In this document: positions 10,466 to 21,582 of the stretch, in pieces
Layout: each line of letters opens with the position of its first letter
Numbering within the stretch: position 1 is the stretch's first letter
NCBI GenBank assembly: GCA_013416635.1
Contig: JACCHT010000001.1
Span: 620,001-684,000, forward strand
Length of the DNA: 64,000 bases
Reading direction: 5' to 3'
Source of the DNA: Candidatus Thiodubiliella endoseptemdiera
GTDB taxonomy: Bacteria; Pseudomonadota; Gammaproteobacteria; PS1; Pseudothioglobaceae
The notes under the pieces: generated by a model
Databases searched by the model: none
Told to the model about the DNA's origin: nothing
Seen by the model: only the letters and a program-made list of their open reading frames with translations
Translations under genes and position numbers: made by a program

Positions 10466-11401
10466 ATGAAAATTGTTTTTGCAGGCACGCCTGAATTTTC
10501 AGTCGGCGTTTTAACCGCCCTCATTAATGCTGGGCATGATATTATTGGTGTCTATTGCCAACCTGATCGCCCCAAAGGTCGTGGTCGTGTATTAACCGCT
10601 TGCCCCGTCAAAGAAAAAGCCTTGGAACACAGTCTGCCCATTTTTCAACCAATAAGCCTGAAAGATGAGGACACTCAAAAAACCTTATCTGCACTCAATG
10701 CTGATGTTATGGTGGTCGTGGCTTACGGTCAATTGTTACCAAAACTCGTGTTAGACATCCCGAAGCACGGATGCCTGAATATTCACGCCTCGCTCCTGCC
10801 TCGCTGGCGAGGTGCCGCCCCTATTCAACGCGCTATTTTGGCAGGTGATAAAACTACAGGGGTGACTGTTATGCAGATGGATGAAGGATTGGATACGGGC
10901 AATATTTTGCTAGAAGAAACCTGTGATATTGCCGATACTGACACCGCACAAACCTTACATGACAAACTCGCCACACTAGGTGCTAACGCTATTATTGCAA
11001 CTTTAGCAGACTTCAATAACTTGTCGCCCACAAAGCAAAATGCAATAGGCATGACTTACGCCAAAAAACTTAAAAAAGACGAGGCGTGGATAGACTGGCA
11101 TCAATCCGCCGAGCAAATTAACCGACAAATTAGAGCGTTCAAACCCTACCCCATCGCCCAAACTAATGCCACAAGCGACAAATTTGAATCCAAAGTGTTG
11201 CGCATTCTATCTGCCAGTATTATGGAAAAAACTTATTATGAAAAACCAGGCGAAGTCATTCAATCTTCTACCAAAGGCAGTTGCCATATCGCAACAGGTA
11301 ACGGTATATTAAGTTTAGAACAAGTGCAACTAGCCGGCAAAAAAATCGCCAATATTAAAGACTTTAACAACGCATATCAATTAAAAAAACTAGGATTGTA
11401 A
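10466..11401 (+). CDS. fmt: Methionyl-tRNA formyltransferase
   Basis: 311 residues. Transfers a formyl group from 10-formyl-THF to initiator Met-tRNA. Landmarks are the N-terminal MKIVFAGTPEFSV, the catalytic segment NIHASLLPRWRGAAPIQ (Asn, His), TGVTVMQMDEGLDTG, and an OB-like C-terminal domain (KPYPIA...). It normally pairs with def; here it follows argH with a gap of a single base. Confidence 0.97.
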   Translation: MKIVFAGTPEFSVGVLTALINAGHDIIGVYCQPDRPKGRGRVLTACPVKEKALEHSLPIFQPISLKDEDTQKTLSALNADVMVVVAYGQLLPKLVLDIPKHGCLNIHASLLPRWRGAAPIQRAILAGDKTTGVTVMQMDEGLDTGNILLEETCDIADTDTAQTLHDKLATLGANAIIATLADFNNLSPTKQNAIGMTYAKKLKKDEAWIDWHQSAEQINRQIRAFKPYPIAQTNATSDKFESKVLRILSASIMEKTYYEKPGEVIQSSTKGSCHIATGNGILSLEQVQLAGKKIANIKDFNNAYQLKKLGL

Positions 11402-11431
11402 TACCACTTAAACACACACTGAACTTGCTTT

Positions 11432-11456
11432 GAGCAAGTCTTGCTTGCTTAATTTT
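11432..11456 (+). terminator. Possible rho-independent terminator after fmt
   Basis: GAGCAAG pairs with CTTGCTT across a five-base loop, followed by AATTTTT. It runs into the last codons of the convergent cytochrome b561 gene. The stem is short, so this is tentative. Confidence 0.4.
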
Positions 11457-12004
11457 TACCCAGCATTCTCCTCAAAGTATTATCTTTATCGATAAAATGA
11501 TGTTTAATAGCGCCAGCAATATGCAAAACAATGGCAACAATAATTGTCCAGCCTGCTATTTCATGGGTTTCGTGCATAAATCCAGCAAGTGCAGCATTAT
11601 GCGGAATGGCTTCTTTAGCAACAGGGTCAAATTGTGCTGCAATGATTTCCAAGCCAAATACTGAGACACCATAACCGCCTGCACCAGACATAATAAAACC
11701 TGAAATTGGCATTACAATCATTGCAATTATTAACACCCAGTGGATTATTTTTGCCAAATTGTGTTCAATTGCTCTGTATTCAGTAACGGGTTGTAGCCAG
11801 CCATTGACAAAACGCCAATACACTCTAACAATGATGACTGCGAAAATTAAAACACCGATTGATTTGTGAATAGGGTAAAGCTCAAACGCCTCATTTTCAC
11901 TCATATAAACACCAATAACTGCCAATGTGATAATAGTTAAACCTACTACCCAATGCAGGGCTATGGTTAAACTGGACAATTTTTTCTTCTTTTGTGTCTC
12001 TCAT
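11449..12004 (-). CDS. Cytochrome b561-type membrane cytochrome, frame break near the start
   Basis: Four-helix di-haem cytochrome b. Helix-borne histidines are visible (IALHWVVG, YPIHKSIG, FMHETHEIAGW, IVLHIAGAIKHH). Such proteins shuttle electrons across the inner membrane, commonly from quinol. The true start is ATG 12004 with a strong AGGAG upstream, reading MRDTKEEK; one A too many in a run near 11979 puts the following LSSLTIALHW out of frame. The corrected length is about 184 residues. The gene is convergent with fmt. Confidence 0.88.
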
Positions 12005-12024
12005 ATTTTTCTCCTAATTTCAAT

Positions 12025-12200
12025 GAGACCTTTGCATAAATAGGGATGATTAGCAAAATGTACTGATTTTATTAAATGGAAATTTTTAAATCCACTCTAC
12101 AAAGGGCTAGGATGTTTGTTTTTTCACAAAGGTTTTGCTAATTTTATAATTTAGATATGCGTTTTCGATAATTATTGATATTTATAGCAAAATCATGCTC
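12025..12200 (+). mobile_element. MITE copy 4, garbled after its first 36 bases
   Basis: The first 36 bases match the other copies. From 12061 the sequence diverges by many small indels and substitutions, yet it stays alignable to the end, where ATTTATGCAAAGGTCTC appears as ATTTATAGCAAAATCATGCTC. This is the pattern of raw-read error; the finding on the noisy block gives the full argument. Confidence 0.75.
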
Positions 12201-14405
12201 AATATTAAATTTTGATTTTACCACTATTCTTTACTTTAGGGTTTAATCATAACGCTATGCCAATAGTAACGACCTTTTTGCTTGCTAGGCATGGTGCAGT
12301 TGTATTTGCTACGACGCTCGGTCAAGGGTTTTTTGGCAATGATTTTAACGCTTTTGTTGCCTTGCCAAATCATCTCTACGCCGCCATTAGCAAAACAATT
12401 TAAGTTGACTTTTTGGTATTTGTTTAAGGGCTTGCAAGACGCCAATACTAATGTACTAATGCTGATGGATATGTTGAACACGATAGATATTTTAGCCTTG
12501 ATAGGCATTGCTCAAGAGCATACTTTCGTCTCTTAAAACACTCATCTTGTGCATAATGCACCCCATGAGGGAATGGTCAGCGGCAGGCTTTTGTCGATCT
12601 GCAATTTTTCCTACACCACGCCAGATTGCTGCCCAAAAGCGGTGTAACCTAGGTCTCGGACTTGTTGCCTAATGGCGACATTGGCTTCGCAGGTAAGGAT
12701 TTTAAAAATTTGTAATTTGCATGAAAAGCTGAATATCTCATTTTGCACCTTGCTAATTCTTTGATTATACGCGTTTTTGTACTTGTTAATTTCGCGCATT
12801 CAGCTTTAAATTTAAAATGCTGCGATGATTGCGTTGCATGATTCTAGTAAAATTGAGGTTTTGCCTTGCATATCTAGCCGCATTTGCACAAACAATTGAC
12901 ATGCACTTTCGTATTTTTTATGGCGCTATGCTCAATGTTGCCACAAATATTCATTGGCGATTAATATTTTTAGCCTGATAGGCTTATCGGCAATGGATTG
13001 ATAAGCATCATCGGCGGTAAGCACCACGCATTTGTCTTGCTATATTTATCCACGCTCAACAGGTGAGCTATGTCAAAAGCTTAACACTTTGAAACTCTGC
13101 TGCTCTAATACCGCAATGCTGCTCAAATAATTGAGGATGATGCGTGAAGATTAGGGTGTGCGGAAATGTCGAACAACAAACCACGAAACTGTTGGCACTT
13201 ACTACGGACGAGAACAGCATTAGTATTTATAGAATTTATACTCTTTTCACTTAAAACGTGATTGGTGCCATGCTTATAATGGCACGATATGCGACTGCAA
13301 TTGACAGATTGAGGCTGCGAGATCCGTTTTTACATGGTAGGCTAATAAGCATATTGTCTAAATATTTCGCAGGTAGTCGTTTCGGCCAAATAAGAAGGAA
13401 TCGCCTGCTTGATATCTAACGCTTGCATGTTAGTCTACTTTTGAACCTGCAAAATGCGTCGAGTATGGCAGCTCAGACAATCTTGGAATCCTCTATTCAA
13501 AACTTTGCTAAGCTCTTTAAATCAAGGCCCTGTGCTTTTTAAGCGTTTGTCGGAAAATTTCAAAACCAAACTTTGGCTTATCAACGTGAACAGCACTATA
13601 TTCACTAGAGATTAAACTGCCTGATATTTGTTGACTTCTGGTTCATAACGCAATTGAAGATTGAAATCTATTTTGTAAAATGGTTTATCTTGATTTTTTT
13701 GCTATTATCCATTATATAGGCCTAAAAGAAGGAATACAATAATCAACGCTGCATGGATTTAATTAAACTACTTCAAATTTCACAGGGACTAAACGAATCT
13801 GCAATCATTGCGATTAAAAAATGCAACTCTATTAGGGGGTGCATGTATTGAGTAGTATGTCAGTATTATGCTCAACGTGCTTATAATGTCCTTAAAACAT
13901 TGATGCAATACTAAAAAACTGATGATTGATGATGTTCAAAAATCTAGACTATATGATTAATTTGATTTGTGGCTAGTCCAAATAGTAGCGAAAAATCAGG
14001 TTGTGTGCATAAAACTTATTAGATTTCTAACAGTCTAAAAGCTTATCCATCGTATAAAGCATGCTATTGAGTCTGTCATCTGAGTTTGTTGTTATGTGCA
14101 AGTTAGTAATGTGTAAACGATTGAGCGACATATATTGAAAGAAATTTCGGCGTTGATAAAAGAATCTATCAGGCGATGCTGTGCATAAACTTAGGGAGGT
14201 TGAAACCGTGACGAACAAAATCACGAAACGAACAATGAGTGTTTTTGCAATAAATAATAACACTTGACCTGACGCATATAAAATTCGGCTTGTAAACGAC
14301 CATCGCGTTGAGACCGATGGGAAGAAAATTCGAAACCGTGCTATATCAGTTTCTGCACGCACGGCACTAAAAATAACCTTCGCTGGAATCGCCTGATTGG
14401 TGGCG
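12061..14405. other. Low-fidelity sequence block (suspected uncorrected long read)
   Basis: From inside MITE copy 4 to just before the first Walker A of clpB, no coding frame holds for long, although known features at both ends can still be aligned with frequent indels. At 12201-13752, about 1.55 kb between the MITE and clpB, I cannot assign a gene. Short fragments on the minus strand (for example RQQVRDLGYTAFGQQSG at 12611-12799) look protein-like and suggest one or more disrupted minus-strand genes. I do not recognise the family. Confidence 0.65.
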
Positions 14406-16346
14406 ACTCTATGAGCCGGGGGTGGGTAAAACGGCAATTGCTGAAGGCTTGGCGCAACGCATTATTAACAACGAAGTGCCAGAAGGTGTCAAGGGCAAGC
14501 GGTTATTATCGTTGGATATGGCGGCGTTGGTGGCAGGGGCAAAGTATAAAGGCGAATTTGAGGAAAGAATGAAAGCCGTGCTCAAAGACCTTGAAGCAGA
14601 AAATGGACAAGTGATTTTATTCATTGACGAATTGCACACCATGATGGGTGCGGGCAAAGGTGAAGGTTCTATGGATGCAGGCAATATGCTCAAACCTGCG
14701 CTTGCACGGGGCGATTTGCATTGTATGGGAGCGACAACTTTAGATGAATATCGCCAGTATATTGAAAAAGATTCGGCAATGGAACGCCGTTTTCAAAAAG
14801 TGTTGGTGGATGAGCCAACTGAGGAAGATACTATTGCAATTTTGCGTGGTTTGAAGGAAAAATACGAAGTTCATCACGGGGTGGAAATCACCGACCCTGC
14901 GATTATTGCCGCCGTTACCTACTCTCAACGCTATATTACCGATAGGCAATTGCCCGATAAAGCCATTGATTTGATTGACGAAGCGGCGTCGCAAATTCGG
15001 ATGGAAATTGATTCAAAACCTGAGTCAATGGACAAACTTGATCGTAAATTGGTGCAACTTAAAATTCGAGAGAATGGCACTCAAAAAAGAAAAAGACAAG
15101 GCCTCTAAGGAGCGCTTAAAAGAGTTGGTTAAATTAATTAACTCATTAGAAAAAGAATACGCTGATTTAGAAGAAATTTGGAAAAGGGAAAAATCTGTGG
15201 TGCAAGGTGCACAGCATCTCAAAGAAGAATTAGAACAGGCAAAAGCTGACCTTGAGGCAGCACACCGTAATAATGATTTAGCCAAAATGAGTGAACTGCA
15301 ATATGGAAAAATTCCCGAACTTGAAACTAAAATCACCGAGGCTGAATCAGCTAATATGGAAGATATGACGCTACTTCGTAACAAAGGTTACTGAAGATGA
15401 AATCGCCCACATTGTTGCTCGTTGGACGGGGATTCCTGTGGATAAAATGATGGAAGGTGAAAGGGATAAACTGCTGCAAATGGAGTCCATTATTCATCAG
15501 CGTTTAATTGGGCAAGATAAAGCCGTTAAAGTCATTGCCGATGCTGTGCGTCGTTCTCGAGCGGGTTTGTCCGATCCTAATCGCCCTGATGGACTCATTT
15601 ATGTTTATGGGTCCAACGGGTGTCGGTAAAACGAACTCACTAAAGCGCTTGCCGATTTTCTGTTTGACACCGAGCAAGCTATTATTCGGTGGATATGAGT
15701 GAATTTATGGAAAAACATTCAGTGGCACGATTGATTGGCGCACCTCCAGGCTATGTTGGTTATGAACAAGGCGGTGTTTTAACCGAAGCCGTGCGTAGAA
15801 AACCCTACTCAATCATTCTGCTTGATGAAGTGGAAAAAGCCCACCCAGATGTATTTAATATTCTTTTGCAAGTGCTTGATGACGGTCGTTTAACGAGGAC
15901 AAGGTCGCACAGTTGATTTTAAAAATACGGTGATTGTCATGACTTCAAATCTTGGCTCTCATTTAATACAAGAAAATCCAGGCAAAGATATGAGTTCTGA
16001 ATTGACTCAGATTGTTGCATGAGCATTTCCGCCCTGATTTGTTAATCGTATTGATGAAATCTGTCGTTTTCAATCTTGAGAACAAATCAAAGGCATTGCT
16101 GCATTGCAAGTTGAAATCCTGCAATCTCGTTTAGCAAAAATGGACCTTAAACTTGAACTGGATGATAGTGCAATGACACTCATTGTAGATAAAGGTTATG
16201 ACCCAGTATTTGGCGCACGCCCACTCAAACGCACCATCCAGCAGTTATTGGAAAACCCACTTTCTCAAAAGATACTGTCTGGAGAATTTCTACCAGGGTC
16301 AGTTATTCACGGCAATGTGTCTAACGACGAAATTGTGTTTTCTTGA
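13753..16346 (+). CDS. clpB: ATP-dependent disaggregase ClpB, full length but with many frame breaks
   Basis: Hsp100 chaperone that extracts proteins from aggregates with DnaK. The span equals about 864 codons, the normal ClpB length. The N-terminal 650 bases are garbled, but a start like [10 protein letters not shown]...[10 protein letters not shown] is visible at 13753. NBD1 is clean from [15 protein letters not shown] (14415), with Walker [16 protein letters not shown]; the coiled-coil middle domain follows (about 15050-15390); NBD2 has [35 protein letters not shown] and the C-terminal GARPLKR. Frames change near 15072, 15385, 15615, 15680, 15905 and several times in 15985-16090. A decayed gene would not keep every motif intact between scattered indels, so sequence error is likely. 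Confidence 0.9.
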
Positions 16347-16442
16347 GTATGTCTCTAATAATCCAAGATGTTTTAGTAAAAAGATGAATATTTTAGGTTA
16401 TTAGACGCGCCCCTTAGCCATACATTGATATAATCAGCCTTT

Positions 16443-17090
16443 ATGAAAGATTATATCAAAATTATAAAAAACGGTCTGTGGAGCAATAACCAAGCCTTGG
16501 TTGCATTATTGGGCTTGTGTCCGCTGTTGGCAGTAACCAATAATATCACCAATGCAATGGGTTTAGGGCTTGCCACTTCGTTTGTATTGGTAGCTTCAAA
16601 CACCACTGTTTCAATTTTTCGCAACACCATTCGCAAAGAGGTGCGCATTCCAATCTTTGTGCTGCTGATTGCTTCTTTTGTAACCATTGTTGAATTAATC
16701 ATGCAATCCTATTTTTACGACTTATATTTAATACTGGGCATTTTCGTGCCGTTGATTGTTACCAACTGTGCTATTTTGGGGCGGGCTGAGGCATTTGCCA
16801 GTAAAAACACTTGGGGGAAATCGGCATTAGACGGCTTAATGATGGGGCTTGGCTTTTCAATTGTATTAATTATTTTAGGGGCGGCGCGCGAGTTAATTGG
16901 CTCTGGCACTTTGTTCAACCAATCGGCATTGTTGTTGGGTGATTTTGGCAACACACTCAGCATCACTGTGTTTGAAGACTATCAAGGTACACTCTTGGCA
17001 ATCTTACCGCCTGGCGCATTCCTCGGCTTAGGCTTAATCGTTGCAATCAAAAATTTCATTGATCAAAAAATATCTCAAAAGTCAACATAA
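16443..17090 (+). CDS. rsxE: Electron transport complex (Rnf/Rsx) subunit E
   Basis: 215 residues, six predicted membrane helices, with [10 protein letters not shown] and RAEAFASKN. The Rnf complex couples ferredoxin or NAD(H) electron exchange to ion translocation. RsxE is an integral membrane subunit normally encoded with rsxABCDG; none of those is adjacent here, and the gene follows clpB after 96 bp and overlaps prmC. Whether the rest of the complex is elsewhere cannot be seen. Confidence 0.93.
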   Translation: MKDYIKIIKNGLWSNNQALVALLGLCPLLAVTNNITNAMGLGLATSFVLVASNTTVSIFRNTIRKEVRIPIFVLLIASFVTIVELIMQSYFYDLYLILGIFVPLIVTNCAILGRAEAFASKNTWGKSALDGLMMGLGFSIVLIILGAARELIGSGTLFNQSALLLGDFGNTLSITVFEDYQGTLLAILPPGAFLGLGLIVAIKNFIDQKISQKST

Positions 17091-17844
17091 AGACATTACT
17101 CAGTTATTGTCTTTAGTGCTTGAAAAAAGCCACGCCTGGCTGCTATCAAATGACGATTATCAGCTCAGCACAAATGAAGAAAGCAAACTCAAAACGCTCA
17201 TCAAAAAACGAGAACAAGGCGTGCCATTCGCCTATTTGAGTGGCACAAAAGGCTTTTATCATTTAAAGTTTAAAGTAACCCCCGACACGCTAATCCCTCG
17301 CCCTGAAACTGAATTGTTGGTTGATATTGCACTGAATTTATTCATCAACAAGCCTTGCAATTTACTGGATTTAGGCACAGGCAGTGGCATTATCGCCATC
17401 ACCCTAGCAGACAAAAACCCACATTGGCAAGTTACGGCAACTGATTTTTCCAACAAAGCCTTAGAAATTGCAAAACAAAACGCCACGATTATCACTAATA
17501 AAATCAACTTTCAACAAGGTAGTTGGTTTGAGGCGGTGCCTAACCAAAGGTTTGATTTGATTATTTCCAACCCGCCTTATATTGAAGAAGGCGACGGCTA
17601 TTTGGATAACTTAACCCACGAGCCAATTAGCGCATTGACCGCTGGAAAAGATGGCTTAGATGATATCAGAATTATTATCAATCAAGCGCCCATCCACCTA
17701 AACAAGCACGGATTTTTGCTCTTGGAGCACGGATACAATCAGCAAGAAATGATTGTTGAATTATTAAAACAAAAATTCACTCACATTAAAACCTTTCAAG
17801 ATTATAATTCTAACAATCGTGCCATCTTGGCACAACTTAAATAA
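17041..17844 (+). CDS. prmC: Release factor glutamine N5-methyltransferase
   Basis: Methylates the GGQ glutamine of RF1 and RF2. It has an N-terminal helical domain with [13 protein letters not shown] and [12 protein letters not shown], then the SAM-binding [13 protein letters not shown] and the catalytic NPPY in [11 protein letters not shown]. The start is uncertain: TTG at 17041 or the TTG at 17059, both overlapping the rsxE 3' end. No ATG is available, so the overlap with rsxE looks real. Confidence 0.95.
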   Translation: MQSKISLIKKYLKSQHKDITQLLSLVLEKSHAWLLSNDDYQLSTNEESKLKTLIKKREQGVPFAYLSGTKGFYHLKFKVTPDTLIPRPETELLVDIALNLFINKPCNLLDLGTGSGIIAITLADKNPHWQVTATDFSNKALEIAKQNATIITNKINFQQGSWFEAVPNQRFDLIISNPPYIEEGDGYLDNLTHEPISALTAGKDGLDDIRIIINQAPIHLNKHGFLLLEHGYNQQEMIVELLKQKFTHIKTFQDYNSNNRAILAQLK

Positions 17845-17860
17845 ATTCACGAGGAAAAAA

Positions 17861-18958
17861 ATGAAAAAAATAATTCAACTATTGACAATCACTACACTCA
17901 TTACTACAGTGGCTAATGCAGGATGGTTTAGCGGTGACCAAAAAGAAGGTGTTAATCACAGCGATAAAGTTTATTCCTTAAAGTTAGCAGAAACTTGGCC
18001 GACCAACTTCCCAATCTTTGGCGATGCCACCAAAAATTTCAAAAAATTAGCAGAAACCATGTCAAATGGTCGTTTAAAAATCAGAATTGACTCCAAAAAT
18101 AAACACAAGTCTGCATTTGGTATTTTCGACTTCGTCAAATCAGGACAATACGATCTCGGACACTCAGGTTCTTATTACTGGAAAGGCAAAGACATCAACA
18201 CTTTGTTTTTTACTTCAATGCCATTTGGTATGACAACTGACGAGCAACATGCTTGGTTTGAATACGGTGGTGGTAATGAGCTGATGGATAAAGTTTATGC
18301 TAAACACGGTATGAAATCAGTGATTGGCGGTAGCACGGGTAACCAAATGGGAGGCTGGTTTCAAAAAGAAATCAACTCAATTGATGACCTTAAAGGTTTG
18401 AAAATGCGTATTCCTGGCTTCGCAGGAGAAATCATGGCAAAAGTTGGTGCCAAACCAACCAACATCCCACCGGGTGAACTTTATACTGCATTAGACCGTG
18501 GCACAATTGATGCACTAGAATGGGTAGGTCCTTCACTAGACTTGCGTATGGGTTTTCACAAAATTGCCCCTTATTACTACACAGGTTGGCATGAGCCAGG
18601 TACCGAATTACAGTTTTTAATCAATCTTAAGAAATACAATTCACTACCAAAAGACTTGCAAACCATTTTGATAACAGCAATGAAACTTTCAGCTTATCAA
18701 ATGTATGCACAATCCGAACATGAAAGTGCCAAAAACTGGGCAATAATGAAAAAGGATTTTCCTAATATTAAAGTTAAAACCTTTCCTGAACCAGTATTTG
18801 ACGCACTTAGAAAGGCAAATGACAAACTCCTTAAAAAACTAGCTGCGAATAATCCACTTTCAAAAGAAATCATTGAATCTCAAACTAACTATTTGAAAAA
18901 AATACGCGCTTGGACAGCCATCTCAGACCAAGCTTATCTAAATTCTCAAACCCAATAA
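17861..18958 (+). CDS. dctP: TRAP transporter substrate-binding protein, DctP family
   Basis: Signal peptide MKKIIQLLTITTLITTVANA, then a DctP-type periplasmic binding protein of about 365 residues. The segment LKGLKMRIPGFAGEI contains the conserved arginine that binds the ligand carboxylate, and GTIDALEWVGPSLDLRMGF matches 2-oxo-acid or aromatic-acid binding members (TakP-like). ATG 17861 follows GAGG. It is the first gene of a dctPQM operon. The ligand is probably a carboxylate; the exact one is not readable. Confidence 0.93.
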   Translation: MKKIIQLLTITTLITTVANAGWFSGDQKEGVNHSDKVYSLKLAETWPTNFPIFGDATKNFKKLAETMSNGRLKIRIDSKNKHKSAFGIFDFVKSGQYDLGHSGSYYWKGKDINTLFFTSMPFGMTTDEQHAWFEYGGGNELMDKVYAKHGMKSVIGGSTGNQMGGWFQKEINSIDDLKGLKMRIPGFAGEIMAKVGAKPTNIPPGELYTALDRGTIDALEWVGPSLDLRMGFHKIAPYYYTGWHEPGTELQFLINLKKYNSLPKDLQTILITAMKLSAYQMYAQSEHESAKNWAIMKKDFPNIKVKTFPEPVFDALRKANDKLLKKLAANNPLSKEIIESQTNYLKKIRAWTAISDQAYLNSQTQ

Positions 18959-18963
18959 TAACA

Positions 18964-19440
18964 TTGCGCTACCAATACACCCAATGGTTAGAACGCTTAA
19001 CCGTTGGATTATTACTACTAACGATTGTCAATGTATTCATCGATGTCGCCCTTCGCTACGGCTTTAACAACTCATCTATTGCCTTACAAGAAATGGAATG
19101 GCATCTGTTCTCTTCTATGTTTTTACTAGGTATTGCTTATACGCTACAAAAAGACGCCCATGTCAGAGTAGATGTTTTCTACGCCAAATTTACCCCTAAA
19201 AAACAGGCAATTATCAATATCATAGGTTTTATAATATTTATCTTACCAATCAGCTTGCTAATCACCTACTATGGTATTGACTTCACCTATTCAGCTTACA
19301 TCATCAACGAGCAAAGTGGTGACCCTGGTGGATTAACACAACGATTCATTATCAAAGGTATTATTCCACTCAGCTTTATCTTGGTTATTGTTTCTGGTGG
19401 ATTGTTTGCCAAAGATAACTACGAGGTGCTGAAACAATGA
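18964..19440 (+). CDS. dctQ: TRAP transporter small membrane subunit DctQ
   Basis: Four hydrophobic helices with the DctQ hallmark ALQEMEWHLFSSMFLLG and DAHVRVDVFY. It joins the large subunit DctM to form the sodium-driven carboxylate importer fed by DctP. The start is uncertain: no ATG is near. TTG 18964 is chosen because it follows the dctP stop directly; TTG 18910 would lie inside dctP. The stop overlaps the dctM start (ATGA). Confidence 0.88.
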   Translation: MRYQYTQWLERLTVGLLLLTIVNVFIDVALRYGFNNSSIALQEMEWHLFSSMFLLGIAYTLQKDAHVRVDVFYAKFTPKKQAIINIIGFIIFILPISLLITYYGIDFTYSAYIINEQSGDPGGLTQRFIIKGIIPLSFILVIVSGGLFAKDNYEVLKQ

Positions 19441-20721
19441 TTGGTTTGATTATGTTTGTCGTTACTCTGGCATTGCTAATGATTGGCTTTCCTGTGGCTT
19501 TTACTTTCGCAGGTGTTGCTGTTATTTTCGGCACACTCGCAGAAGGTATTGACTTATTCGGCTTTATGCCTTACCGCATTATGAGCGTTATGGAAAACAC
19601 CATCTTAATGGCAATACCGTTGTTCATTTTATGGGTATCATTTTACAAAAAACCCGACTGGCAGAGCAACTGCTTGAAGCCATGGGCGATTTATTTGGCA
19701 ATATTCGTGGTGGTTTGGCAGTATCCACCATTTTAGTCGGCTCACTACTCGCTGCCTCCACAGGCGTAGTCGGTGCTAGCGTGATTGCCATGGGTGTGAT
19801 TGCCCTACCAGTAATGCTCAAACACAACTATAAAAAGACGCTCTCTACGGGTGTCATTTGTGCTTCAGGCACTTTAGGGCAAATCATCCCGCCTTCCATT
19901 GTCCTAATCATCTTGGCAGATGTACTCGGTGTGCCTGTTGGCGATTTATTTCACAGTGCTGTTATGCCCTCTTTGGTGCTGGTAGGCAGTTATATTGTCT
20001 ATGTTTTATTCATTGCCTACTGGGACAAAGACGCCGCACCCGCAACAAAAAGCAATAACCCAAACGCAGGAAAATACTGGCGAGTCGCCAAGTCCATCGT
20101 GCCACCCATCACCCTTATCATTGCTGTCTTAGGTTCAATATTTTCAGGCATTGCTACCCCCACCGAATCCGCCTCAATCGGTGCAGTCGGCTCACTACTA
20201 TTAGCTCTGTTTTACCAAAGACTCAACTGGGATATCGTCTATCAATCCAGCGTTGAAACCATCAAAGTTACCTCCATGGTATTCGCCATCTTAGTCGGTG
20301 CAACCGCCTTTTCAATGGTATTTACCTACAGCGGTGGCGACCATGTCGTAGAAACATTCATTCACAGCCTTCCCGCCAAAGAAATGAGTTTTATCCTTAT
20401 TTCAATGGGCATCATCCTCATCCTCGGTTTCTTTATTGATTTCGTCGAAATATCCCTCATCATCGTCCCATCTTTTACCCAATCGCTCTCTCACTCGGTA
20501 TCGATATGCAATGGTTCGCGATTTTAATTGCTATGAACCTACAAGCCTCATTCCTAACCCCACCCTTTGGCTTTAGTCTCTTCTACCTCAAAGGCGTTGC
20601 TCCAAAATCTATCGAAACCACCGATATCTATAAAGGTGTTACGCCCTTCATCGTCATTCAAGTTAGTGTGTTATTAAGCCTGATAATTTTCCCAGAATGG
20701 TATGGGTTTAGTGAGTTTTAA
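19437..20721 (+). CDS. dctM: TRAP transporter large membrane subunit DctM, two frame breaks
   Basis: About 428 residues after repair, with 12 or so helices. Frame 1 ends around NTILMAIPLFIL; the second frame picks up with MGIILQKTRLAEQLLEAMG and the conserved GGLAVSTILVGSLLAASTGVVGA and SGTLGQIIPPSI elements. A second break near 20490 leads into GIDMQWFAILIAMNLQASFLTPPFG, the typical C-terminal helix pair. Frame changes near 19628 and 20490 each need one base. Everything else is family-like, so the transporter is probably functional. Confidence 0.9.
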
Positions 20722-20907
20722 AAAAGGCTATATCTGACACACTTAGTTCTTGAGTATATTTAATAAAATCACCCATTTAACCCCATCTACAATTTCTTGA
20801 GAATTTTTGATGAAAAGAAAATACGAGAGTTGGCATCATTTTCATCCAAAAAAGCGGATAGGATGGTATCCTAACTACCGACAATTTTGATGTTGCCTTG
20901 ACAAATA

Positions 20908-21579
20908 TTAATACAAATCAGGGCGTTTGGCTTGTGTCTTTTCTTCGGCTTTTTTTACCCGCCAAGCATCAATATTTGCTTGATGTCCGCTGAGTAAAAC
21001 CGCTGGGACACTTTGCCCATCGATGGTTTCTGGACGGGTGTAATGTGGGTAATCTAGCAAGCCATTAGCAAACGAATCGTTGAGCGAATTTTGATTGCCT
21101 AATACGCCTGAAATTTGGCGACTAACCGCATCAATCACGACCATAGCACCGAGCTCACCGCCACTAATGACAAAATCACCAATAGATATTTCCCTGTCAA
21201 TATCATGCTCAATAACACGCTCATCGATGCCTTCATAACGCCCACACAATAAGGTAATTGATTTGAGTTTGGAGAGTTCAAGAGCGAGTTTGTGGGTTAA
21301 TTTTTGTCCTTGTGGTGATAAGTAAATAACAGTAGTGTCTGGATTATTTTGTTTGATTTTATGCAGGCAATCACGAATTGGTTTGACTTGTATTACCATC
21401 CCTGCCCCACCGCCATAGGGTGCATCGTCGATATTACGATGTTTGTTGTCGCTAAAATCACGCAACTGCCAAGTGTGAATTGCGAGCAATGATTTTTTAA
21501 TCCCTCGTGCAATTACCCCTTCTTCTTTAATCGCTGAAAACATCTCAGGAAATAAAGTAATAATATCAAAATGTATCAT
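20908..21579 (-). CDS. trmD: tRNA (guanine37-N1)-methyltransferase TrmD
   Basis: 223 residues. SPOUT-type trefoil-knot enzyme that makes m1G37 and prevents frameshifting. Knot motifs LLCGRYEGIDERV and EISIGDFVISGGELGAM are present, as is the N-terminal FDIITLFPEMF. It is separated from its usual partners rpsP-rimM-rplS and instead lies 3 bp after dapE on the same strand. The 186 bp between this gene's end and dctM hold no convincing gene. Confidence 0.96.
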   Translation of the reverse strand: MIHFDIITLFPEMFSAIKEEGVIARGIKKSLLAIHTWQLRDFSDNKHRNIDDAPYGGGAGMVIQVKPIRDCLHKIKQNNPDTTVIYLSPQGQKLTHKLALELSKLKSITLLCGRYEGIDERVIEHDIDREISIGDFVISGGELGAMVVIDAVSRQISGVLGNQNSLNDSFANGLLDYPHYTRPETIDGQSVPAVLLSGHQANIDAWRVKKAEEKTQAKRPDLY

Positions 21580-21582
21580 TAT

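Noticed and set aside
12236-12508. 90-residue minus-strand ORF in the noisy block
   Set aside because: No motif and no ribosome binding site, and the block cannot be trusted for gene calling.
14027-14437. 136-residue minus-strand ORF before clpB
   Set aside because: It lies across the garbled clpB N-terminus; composition and position indicate a chance frame.
13753-16346. clpB as a true decayed pseudogene
   Set aside because: All functional motifs are kept and errors cluster at one end with a sharp border, which fits sequence error better than relaxed selection.
20810-20890. 26-residue ORF between dctM and trmD
   Set aside because: No Shine-Dalgarno sequence and no coupling to either neighbour; likely chance.
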